Shown: in pieces, positions 55,690 to 64,000 of the stretch | How the letters are laid out: the number at the start of each line of letters is the position of its first letter | Numbering within the stretch: position 1 is the first letter of the stretch | Source: Pilatotrama ljubarskyi | Lineage: Eukaryota; Basidiomycota; Agaricomycetes; Polyporales; Polyporaceae | DNA length: 64,000 nucleotides | Assembly (NCBI GenBank): GCA_022385805.1 | Contig: MU277672.1 | Coordinates: forward strand, 850,012 to 914,011 | Reading direction: 5' to 3' | Notes under the pieces: generated by a model | Databases searched by the model: none | What the model was told of the DNA's origin: nothing | Seen by the model: the letters and a program-made list of their open reading frames with translations, nothing else | Position numbers and translations under genes: made by a program

Positions 55690-56761
55690 TTGGTGGGTAT
55701 TGCCAAATAAATACCATTGTTTCTATTGTACTCATGCCTACTGTAGGGCCAGGACTGTACAGCAGGACCCGCAAGCTTGAGTCCAGACGATGTATGGCTT
55801 GTACTGAATGACAATATGTACTTGCAATGCTTCTACAGTTACTCCTTCTCGGTCACTCGCTGACCCCAGCCGCTCGTACTCTCTCTGCTGAATTGGTGTT
55901 CACCATGGACTGGCGGTACAGTACAAAACACAGTCGGCGCCGCACGGCCTCACTTGTTGCCCAATTGCCTCTATCACTCTACCACCATCTCAATGACATA
56001 CCTAAGTATGGTCAATGGCCGCCCCTACTTTCTGCGGACCGCGCATCGTCTCCAACTGCAGGGTGTTGTGCATGTAGATTCTATAGAACGATGACAATAG
56101 CCTCCGACAGTCTGGTACTTCAGTGCCGGCTGTATCTCAGTTAAGGCTGGTGTGTGCAGGCCGCAGCCCCTCTAGGCATGACCAATGGCATCGGCCGGAC
56201 CTCTCGGCTACCGAGACTTTGTCGACCAACCAGAAGGGAGGCCGGTGTACATATATATCTCCTCGACTTCGATTTCAGCGCCCAAATGATCGTCAACCTG
56301 CAGGTTTGACTGCGACGTGATAGTGTCTGTGATACTCTCAGCTCTACCGGTACCCTCAGGCGCCGGGCTTTGGCAGGAGATCTGATATCTCTGGTGTTGG
56401 CTTTCCATAGGCCGTTTCCTCGCCTCCGCCGAGTCCGCCCGACGGAACTGGTTACAACACCGTGCTCTCTGTCTGAGTACCCTTGCGGCGGAAACGAGCT
56501 GGCGGCAAGCAACAGACCGACAGACGGACTGTCGAGGTTCGGCTTTATTTCACGCTGGCATGAGGCCGTCTTGCCAGAATATCACATCCACATCGTTCTG
56601 ACAGCCTGGTGATGTACAGTTCTTACCGCTTGCCCGGTATGCAGTCCAGGGAACCAACAGTGGCGGCACTGCTAAGAGATACTTAAGCTGATTGGCCTGC
56701 GAATGGTGCCCGCGCGTAGACTTCAGACCAGTCTCGTCCTCCCTTTCTCCCGCAGCGCGGC
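55690..56761. other. Intergenic 1.07 kb
   Basis: Between tRNA-Ser(CGA) and the DUF6533 gene. Frames of 60-120 codons occur on both strands but none shows a family or a coherent splice structure. Nothing else recognised. Confidence 0.4.
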
Positions 56762-58425
56762 ATGAACGCGACCACGGACAGCTCCGACTCCCAGGGGGAG
56801 CAGGTGGAGGAGTTTGTAGAGTATTATACGCAGTAGTGAGTCCATCCCTATGCCTTCAGCGATATCTACCGCTGACCTTCACGTGCCAGCCGAGCTGTAA
56901 ACTACGTCAATTTGGCTGCTTTCGGTAAGCAGAGCTATGGATATACGTCTGCTACGTTCACCAAGCTCAAGTATGCGTCCTCTAGTCGTCATTCTGTTCG
57001 ACTATTTGATTACAATAGATTGCGAGGTCCGCTCCGCCTGGTGCCGCAAGCACTCATGGGCCAAACTCATCCTGCTCCTGAATCGCTACCTCTCGCTCCT
57101 GCTATTCCTTTTGTCTCTGGTTCCTCTACTGCCCGCTGACAGTCTACTGGTGAGTGGAATTTTTCCCTACGTGGTTCGTTTGTAGAGCTGACAGTGTCCG
57201 TTCAGAGGCAAGCTTCATTATCACCCCGCGCTATCCTTCGCAACGATCTGATCACCCTTTCCGTGCTTCACTAGCTGCATGGCCCTCAACTATACAATGC
57301 AGACAGTGGTTGCCTTGCTATATGGAGTCTGGGCTGGTACGTTCCTACCCGTTCATCTCAGTTGACTGATTGTGAATGTCGCCTCGTTGAATGTTCACTC
57401 CAGCTTTCTCCGGCCTGCGCATCTACGCCATCAGCAATCACAATCGCTTCGTTACGTGGTCGGTCGTACTGCTCGCCTTGGTCCCCGTCGGCACCAACAT
57501 CGTAGGTGTAACCCAGTCTGCAGAGTACAGAAGGACGCTCACGCGCTCTAATAGTACTTAGAATCGCAGATCACGGACATCTACTCTGAGGACACGGGGT
57601 GTATGGCGACCATATCACTATCAACAGACACGTGGATCAAGTAGGTCTATACCCCGACACACATGCCTCCTGATTCTTACGCTGACCGGGGTTTTCTTAG
57701 GCGTGAGTAGCGCACAGTCATTGTCACTTGGCCGGACACTCAGTGAATTGCTGCAGTATCTGTCACAACGCGAGCGAGCTTGACAGTGTCCGAAGCCATC
57801 GTGATTGTCGTGACGTGGATGAAGACGTGGGCTACCGCTCGCACTCCCCTACCGGCCGGCAGTCGACCGTCTTTCACGGCGCTCGTGTTGAGAGAAGGCA
57901 TCCTGTTCTTCTGGTATGCTTCAAGTTGTCACGCTGTCCTCTTTACAACACATCCGCTGACTGCGTCTTCGTCTTGAAAGCGTCGTACTGACCTTCAACA
58001 TCATACAAATCATCTTCACGTTCGTGGAGAGCAGCACGTTCTCCCTCATCCTGCAGTTCCTGAACGTGTAAGCGCCCCTCGGCAGTTTGACCGGCCATGG
58101 TGCTCACCGCAGCTGCTTTCAAAGGCTCACGCCCATCCTGATTTCTCGCTTCTACTTCGACCTGGATGACTTCAAGGATCGGGAGGCGACGGCGTCACTT
58201 CCCTCAGTGCGCTCCCCCACCCTTCGCTTCAAAAGCAGCAGCACAAGAGTGAGTTTATATGGCTGCATACGGTTGATCCCCGAATACACGCTCAATTCAC
58301 TTGTGATTCAGGAGGAGAGACGATCGGAAGGAAGCTACGACGACCATGCGCCCTTCACCCAGGTGAAGGTTCTACCACTCCGGGAGGGGTACCCCTTGCC
58401 GGGCTCTGAGTCTGGACATGCCTAG
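56762..58425 (+). CDS. DUF6533 seven-helix-like membrane protein of Agaricomycetes
   Basis: At least nine exons encode about 350 residues starting MNATTDSSDSQGEQVEEFV. The first helices include RAVNYVNLAAF, then VVILFDYLITIDCEVRSAW and LLLNRYLSLLLFLLSLV. This D-YLIT-xEV-xxW pattern followed by a NRYL segment is the DUF6533 signature. Later hydrophobic blocks: ALLYGVWAAFSGLRIYAIS, WSVVLLALVPVGTNI, TVSEAIVIVVTWMKTW and LTFNIIQIIFTFVES. The C-terminal tail (SEGSYDDHAPFTQVK) is cytosolic and charged. These proteins are greatly expanded in mushroom-forming fungi and are of unknown function. Individual intron borders are approximate. There are stop codons in all frames between exons, so splicing is required. 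Confidence 0.8.
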
Positions 58426-59242
58426 ATTCTGTAGCGTATACGAATAGTCACCGGGTGCCATAGAGCGAACGTCCTGTACGTTAGTGTCTAGTGTGTATTT
58501 ATCTTCTCCCCTGTATCGTAGCTCCTGTCGGTCTGCCACGAGCGTTGCCACCGGTGTGGTGTGGCGCCACCCGGACGTGGCGAGTTCCTCCCTCCGCTAC
58601 AGTGCTCTTCAGATCGCTTCTGCACCGCCTCCTGATGAACGTTTGAACGGTTCCGCATGTATGCTGTTCGAATCCCGCTGGGCGGTATGCAGCGAGGTGG
58701 GGCCACCTCACCACGGGAAGCGGTCTGAGCCATACCAAACGGTTCAACAACCCCCACAGGGTGGAGACCACGTCCCGAATTCATGAGGAATAATTCAGCT
58801 ATATAATACGTATACGCGAGGCGGCGGGCGACCTTGTACGCTGCATACACGGACCGCCCCCTGCCTGCGACTCAACAAGCACAGAAGCACACGCACACAC
58901 ACGCCTATATACGTACGGAACGCGGGGGAGGGAGATTGGGTCCGAGGCTTATGACGATGGTCGTGACGACGAGGAGGATGGGGACGGGCACGAGGGACGA
59001 GGAGGAGCTGGACACTGAGAATGCGAGTACTAGAATACACTATACACCGTACCGAGTCGCGAAAGCAACGAAAACAACGACATCATCGTTCGGCGCGTCC
59101 GCGCGGTTATGTCCGTCCGCAGGGAGCGCCAGCAGGGCGAGCATCCGGCTGCGAGAGAGCGATCTTGGACCTGCGAGCCTCCGACTCCAACAGCGCGTCT
59201 GGGTTGCTGCTGGTACATTACTGCAGGCCGATCCTTCCCGCC
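58426..59242. other. Intergenic between convergent genes
   Basis: An 817 bp spacer holding the 3' ends of the DUF6533 and cysteine-cluster genes, with a short CA-rich stretch near 58888-58905. The 145-codon plus-strand frame at 58834 and the minus-strand frames here show no family. Nothing else seen. Confidence 0.4.
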
Positions 59243-60895
59243 TTAGCGCCGGACTGCGCCGTCCGCCCTGATCTGGTCCTGCAGATCCCGGACTGCATTC
59301 TGGACCATCTCAAGGATGCCCGCGATGACCTGCAGCTTGTCGTGGTACTGCTGCTGCCGCGAGCCCGCCGGCGCTTGCGCGGTGACAGGAGCCCTCGGCG
59401 CACGCGACGCGGAAGCAGCCAGCGCTGCGAGGGCGTTCGGGCCGGCGGACGCGCTCGCGGAAGACGATGCCGCGGGGACGCCATTTTGGACCGGGGGCTT
59501 CTCCCGCTTGGGTACGGGGGCGCGCGCCGGCGGGGCGGACGCGGACGCAGACGTGCTCGCGACCGGCGCAGTGGTGGTGGTGGGCCGCGAGGGGCGGGTG
59601 GGACGTTTGGCGGGCTCGGGGCGCTTGGTGTCCTCCGTTTCGGCGATCGTGCGCTTGCGCTTCTGGGCACGCGCGCTCGCACTCTCGCCGTTGGTAGCGA
59701 TAGGCGCATCTGTGGAGGCGGCGGGCGAGGGCAGCGCACGGAGTGAGCGGGCGCTCGTGGCGGCGCGGGGATGCTCACCTCCGGTAGCCTTCCCCTTGGA
59801 GGTCGAGGCGGCCTTGTTGTTGTTGGTGGCGTTGGTGTTGTTGTTGGTCGAGGCAGATGAGTTGCTCTCTCGGGAGGGACGGGACGGGGGCGTGAGAACT
59901 TTGGAACAGCGGTGCCGCTTGACCAAGCAGGAGTCGCAGCGCTGGCGGCTGCTGTTCACGACGCAGGTCGGGTGGTTGCGCATGATGCAGTTGGTGCAGC
60001 GCTCGTCGCCGGTGAAGGTGTGGTCCTGAGAGAGCGAGCAGAGACCGGTCGATGACGGTGCTGGCAGAGCATGAAAGAGAAGAACGCACCACTGAATCGG
60101 GAGGCGCAGCAGGCTTCTTCTGGTCCGCGGCCTGTTGTGCGCGCGGCGGTGCGCTGACCGTGCTGCGTGACTCGGGGCTTGACACGGCTTTTGGGAGGGT
60201 GTTGTTGGTGCGGGCGCGGAATTGATAGGGCGGAAGCGCGAGGAGCTCACCGGTGGTGTTTCCTGCGGTGCCTGAGGTGGGACGAGGTGAGGATGGGGTG
60301 GGGGTCGGGAGGCGAGGCTCGGGGTGGCGTTGAGGGACGACGGGGCTGGTGGTTGGGCCAAGGCTGGGGCTCCTGGGGTGCTCTGAGCCGATCGCGTCCT
60401 CGTCGGAGTCCCTACCGGCGTCCATGGAGTCGTGTGCAGGCTCGCCGATGGCGTCCTTGTCGCCGCCGTCCATGGGGTCGTCGCCGTCGAGCGCGAGGAC
60501 GGCGCGGCGTGCCTCGAGGTATTTTGAGAGGGACTCGGTCGGTCGGGGGGCCCGTTGGTAGGCGTCTATCTGGAGGAGAGGCGGGGGGATGGCGGACTTG
60601 TCCGGGAAGGCGCAGCGGGCGAGGGCGCGGTTCTGAGTGAGGCGCGAGGGTTGAGCGAGGGGAGGACGGCGGTGGCGAGAGGACTTACTGCGAGCGAGAG
60701 GAGGGCGGGCTCCTCCTTGGGGCGAGACTCGGGGGGGAGGTCGAGGACGCGAGCGACTTCCTGGCGGAGGTGGTGGAGCAGGGCCTCGAAGGAGGGCGCG
60801 TCGGGGACGGGGACGCGGCCGTTCTGGGCAGCGGCGGGGGCGAGGGGGGCGGGGACGGGGACGGGGGGGGCGGGGGGCGGGGCGGGGGGGGACAT
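59243..60895 (-). CDS. Cysteine-cluster (Zn2Cys6-like) putative DNA-binding protein
   Basis: Three exons code for about 510 residues starting MSPPAPPPAPPVPVPAPLAP at 60895. Exon 1 has LLHHLRQEVARVLDL and ends LLSLA, joined by GTAAGT/CAG to NRALARCAFPDKSAIP with a helix YLEARRAVLALDGDD. Exon 3 begins DHTFTGDERCTNCIMRN and carries six cysteines spaced C-x2-C-x7-C-x8-C-x2-C-x6-C, followed by basic residues (KRHRC). This resembles fungal binuclear zinc clusters, but the 8-residue central spacing and content (CTNCIMRNHPTC / CDSCLVKRHRC) deviate from the GAL4 form. Low-complexity Asn/Thr/Ala regions follow, then a coiled coil at the C-terminus (QQYHDKLQVIAGILEMVQN). A transcription regulator is likely; the target is unknown. 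Confidence 0.72.
60836..60891 (+). repeat. G-run tract (potential G-quadruplex)
   Basis: At least six runs of four or more G residues on the plus strand, covering the first codons of the minus-strand cysteine-cluster gene (there encoding Pro/Ala repeats). The sequence satisfies the G4 motif; formation is not shown. Confidence 0.7.
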
Positions 60896-61277
60896 GGCGA
60901 TGAGCTCGTGCGAGTGGTGGGAGAGGGAGAGACGCGTCGGGCGCCTGGGCTGGATTGCTGTCGCCGCCCACGGCGCAGGCGCACTCGCACACAGCCAGCG
61001 TGAGCGTCACCCCGCCCTGTGACTGTGAGCATCTGTGACAGGGCATGCACGTGGGGTGTGACGTGCGTGGTAACGATGTCCTGACGTCACACCAGACTGC
61101 AGCCGCTGCCGAAATCGAGTGTGCCGAGAGAGTCGGACTGGGACGGACAGCCATTTGTGCGTCCGTAGCATCCTCCCGCGCAGTCCACCGCTGAAACGCG
61201 ACGATGCGCTCGTTCTCGTCGTCAATCTCCTGCGCGTGAGAGGGACTATATAATATCGCAACTTTCGACGACACACC
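60896..61277. other. Divergent promoter between the cysteine-cluster and sphingosine kinase genes
   Basis: A 382 bp spacer that includes a palindromic TGACGTCA at 61082-61089 (listed separately) and a TATATAA near 61248, about 30 bp before the kinase start. Confidence 0.5.
61082..61089. promoter_or_regulatory. CRE palindrome TGACGTCA
   Basis: A perfect ATF/CREB site, 189 bp from the kinase start and 187 bp from the cysteine-cluster start, with another TGACGT half-site about 22 bp to its left. bZIP binding (Atf1-type stress factors) is inferred. Confidence 0.45.
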
Positions 61278-63399
61278 ATGACCCCAGCTATGTCTTCCAC
61301 CACCCACCACCTCTCCCTCGGCTCGGCGGACAAGGCCTTCTCCTTCACCCTCGCACACAACGAGCTCGTAGTCGAGCACGTCGCTGACCGTGGGTTGTCT
61401 TCCACAACATCCGAACCAATATCTCACCCTCCATCTCTCCAGGCAAATGGCCCACAGTCCGGGTCTCCCCCAGAAACGTTCTCTGGGCGGGAGTGGACAA
61501 CGGCGTCTTCGAGGTCTCCCTCCTCGCAAAGAGGAAGGGCAAGACACTCTCGAACCTCCTCCACACCAGGGCACCCGTCTCCGAGGCAGACAAGCCTCCC
61601 GCCATCGCGTTCGCCGACGCCCTCATGGCCGCCGCATATCCGGGTAATACACCTTTAGTCAGCAGGCTTCGCCACGCGTCGCTCACCTTCTCAGCACTTC
61701 GCAGGCAGAGACGGCTCAAGGTCTTCGTCAACCCGAAGAGCGGGCCCGTGAGTTATCGCGACACGCGTCCAGCACGTCCGCCCGTACTGATAGCGCCTCG
61801 CAGGGTAAGGCGGTTGCCCTGTACCGCAAGAAGATCGAGCCTATTTTCCGCGCCGCCCGGTGCGATATCGACGTTACATGTGCGCATCACTGCTTCTCAC
61901 CCCCGACGCCCGCTCGACTAACGCCTTCTCGTCCAATCTCATCCGCTCCGCAGTCACTTCCAGAGGAAAGCAGGCGCAGGAGATCGTCCAGGACCTCCCG
62001 CTCGACAAATATGATGCGGTCGTGATAATGTCCGGGGACGGGCTCATCCACGAAGTGTTCAACGGCTTCGCCGCGCACGCTCAGCCCTCGAAGGCGTTCC
62101 GCGTGCCCGTGACGCCCATACCAAGTGGCTCGGGCAACGCACTGGCGATAAACCTAATGGGACTCGATGTCCGTGCGCTCTCTCCTCGATTGCGGATTGT
62201 GTGCGGTGCTGATGGCTACCCTGGGCGGGCTGTGATAGGACGCGAGAGATATCTCCGTCGCTGCGCTCAATGCGATCAAGGGTGCGCTCTTGCATTGAAC
62301 TCTAGAAAGACGCACGCACGCGAACTGACCACTCTGCCGCAACAGGCCGTCCGATGCCCATTGACCTCTTCTCGCTCACGCAAGGCGGAAAACGCTACAT
62401 TTCCTTCATGTCGCAGTCGCTGGGGCTCATCGCCGACCTGGACCTCGGCACCGAGCACCTGCGTTTCATGGGCGGACAGTGAGGCGCCCTCACCGCTTCT
62501 TCTCCACTGTTATCCTGACGCGATGCTACTCCCTCCCAGGCGCTTCGTCGTCGGTTTCATCTACGAAGGTACGGTGCTACGCTTTGCCTGCGCTCCCTCA
62601 CGATGCAACCGTTCTCACAGCCTTGCTACGCGCCGCGCAGTGATTCGACATAAAACGTGTCCCGTCAAAGTCTCCATCAAAGTCGCGCATTCCGACAAGC
62701 GCAAGATGGTGCAGGACATGCACGCCGCCCGCGCCCAAGCCCAAGCCGCTCACGCAGCCCAGTCCGACTCCGCTTCAAACGCTCAAAAGGCAAACGGAGA
62801 TGCGCCTGCGGCGGCGGCGGCGCCGACGTTGGACGCGTCTGATGGAGGATTGCCTCCGCTGCAATATTCAGAGATGGACGAGGACGGCTGGGTGACCTTT
62901 GACCGTCCGCTGGCGTACCTCTTCGCGGGCAAGGGCCCGTACGTGTCGCGTGACCTCTTGCAGTTCCCCGTCTCGCTCCCCACGGATGGGTTGATCGACG
63001 TGGCTCTGCTGGAACGGGTGCGTACGTCGCGTCTTTCTCGCTCCTACGTACTGAACGCCACCGTCGCGACAACAGACCACGCGCGTGTCGATGCTGAAAG
63101 CGATCGGAGGCGGCCAGGCGGGCGACCACTTCTGGATGGACACGGTACGTTACGCCCTCACCAACCCTCACCCAGGAGAGAGTCAACGCTGAATGACACG
63201 CCCGCCCCCGCAGCAACACTACATTAAGGCGCACGCGTACCGTGTCGAGCCGCACACGTCGCGGGGCTGGCTCTCAGTCGACGGCGAGGCGTTCCCGCTC
63301 GAGCCGTACCAGGTCGAGGTGCACCAGGGCCTCGGGACCGTGTTGAGCATGCATGGGTGCTACCAGCTCGATTTTGACATGCCGCAGGGGAAGCGGTAG
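61278..63399 (+). CDS. LCB4: Sphingoid long-chain-base kinase (diacylglycerol kinase-like catalytic fold)
   Basis: At least ten exons code for roughly 520 residues. The start at 61278 gives MTPAMSSTTHHLSLG; the second ATG (61290) is also possible. Blocks: VDNGVFEVSLLAKRKGKTL, RRLKVFVNPKSGP (C1-like nucleotide motif), GKAVALYRKKIEPIFRAA, then YDAVVIMSGDGLIHEVFNGF, the GDG ATP site of the DAGKc fold, and PIPSGSGNALAINLMGLD. Next: FSLTQGGKRYISFMSQSLG, LIADLDLGTEHLRFMG and CPVKVSIKVAHSDKR. The C-terminal part has HAYRVEPHTSRGWLSVDGEAFPLEPYQVEVH. An Ala/Gln-rich insert lies at about residues 320-360. The enzyme phosphorylates sphingosine-type bases (yeast Lcb4/Lcb5). Intron borders inside the middle are approximate. 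Confidence 0.88.
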
Positions 63400-64000
63400 C
63401 GGTAGCGGGGCTTCCCTTGCGGGATGGAGCCGCTAGCAGCGGCGGCGGCGGCGGCGGGGATGGCGGTGCAGGCGGGTGACATGGATGCGTTTGATTATAC
63501 CCTGTGCCGGCTTTTCCTTCGTGCTCGTAACGAGCTGTGGTCCGAGTCTCGCTGCTTATTTATGTCACTATCTTATATGGAGGGATGAAGGACCCGAGCC
63601 TTTGCCGTGAGTTTGGGAACTTCCGGGGTCAGTCTCGCTGGTCATGTAGGAGAAGATGCTGAATGCTCACCATAGTCCCTCCGTTAAGGATCACGCTACG
63701 GTCAGCTTGAGGCTGCGGTCTCTCGCCCGTCGCGCGTTGCAAATCAGCTTCGTTTGACCCCGCGCGATTAGGTTGCACATCTTGCATCGCATCCTTTTCA
63801 TATAGTACGGGAAGTGGGCGTCGCCCCTCTCCTCTAGTTATAACAGCCTCGCGGAAACCAAGGACGCCTCGATGTATATTTCAGCTAGGTATACGTAGCA
63901 GACGCTGACGCAGAATGCAATCGAGTCGTTCGCGCTCTAGCGAGACCGCGCTGCCGATTTTTCTCAGTTGGATCGTTCACGCTGCCAGCACGGCTCGGTT
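63400..64000. other. Intergenic at the right edge
   Basis: About 600 bp after the kinase stop. It includes a short (GGC)n run at 63440-63457. The stretch to the window edge shows no ORF of note; the window may cut a promoter or a further gene. Confidence 0.4.

Noticed and set aside
58660..58700. tRNA-like TTCGAATCCCGC string
   Set aside because: The flanking bases do not form a T stem and there is no acceptor or anticodon arm in range.
59775..61574. 599-codon minus-strand open frame
   Set aside because: It contains the middle exon of the cysteine-cluster gene but reads through both its introns, then shifts frame over the Cys cluster and runs antisense into the sphingosine kinase gene. Low-complexity GC-rich DNA keeps it open.

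Overview
The window is nuclear DNA of a filamentous basidiomycete, most likely an Agaricomycete. The evidence is gene structure and content. Genes are compact and cut by many 50-60 nt GT-AG introns. UTR and intergenic spacers are short, and third codon positions are GC-rich. Protein families such as DUF6533 membrane proteins and the PsiD/PSDC-type decarboxylase are typical of mushroom-forming fungi. Both tRNA genes carry canonical nuclear introns. There is no prokaryotic, plasmid, viral or CRISPR content, and I see no intact transposon.

Layout, left to right. 0-10 kb: COA8 (mitochondrial), NUP133, a PRCC-domain protein, histone H2B and a mitochondrial HTD2-like dehydratase. 10-24 kb: a lineage-specific unknown protein, SER1 (phosphoserine aminotransferase) followed by tRNA-Ser(GCU), an alpha/beta hydrolase, a Gyp7-type TBC Rab-GAP, ribosomal protein eS21, a PAP2 lipid phosphatase and a 1.7 kb gene-poor gap. 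24-36 kb: a PsiD-like pyruvoyl decarboxylase with a broken reading frame, PPP4R2, a basic nuclear protein, eIF1, SNRNP27, glutathione synthetase, an HSP30/MRH1-type opsin relative without the retinal lysine, and an RRM protein. 36-45 kb: CBP20, proteasome ATPase RPT3, pyrroline-5-carboxylate reductase, ALG13, TRM9, NAC-alpha and an oil-body-associated protein homologue. 46-64 kb: a membrane-anchored alpha/beta hydrolase, TSC1 (hamartin), HSP90, a SAM methyltransferase, tRNA-Ser(CGA), a DUF6533 membrane protein, a cysteine-cluster protein and a sphingoid long-chain-base kinase.

The genes are mostly housekeeping and do not form one pathway or a secondary-metabolite cluster. Themes recur: mRNA processing (SNRNP27, CBP20, PRCC), translation and nascent-chain handling (eIF1, eS21, NAC-alpha, TRM9, two tRNA-Ser), proteostasis and stress (HSP90, HSP30-like, RPT3), and amino-acid/thiol metabolism (SER1, P5C reductase, GSH2). 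Several neighbours are head-to-head with less than 250 bp between start codons (NUP133/PRCC, CBP20/RPT3, P5CR/ALG13, the basic nuclear protein/eIF1).

The most notable observations are: two single-base frame disruptions in the PsiD-like gene; the opsin-like protein with lysine and aspartate replaced, plus a perfect heat-shock element upstream; microexons of 11, 12 and 21 nt in SER1 and the PAP2 gene; a GC-AG intron in eIF1; an HSP90 ending MEEID; and TSC1 lying directly upstream of HSP90. Exon structures were joined by hand from splice signals and family conservation. Boundaries stated to the base were checked against the sequence; others are approximate.
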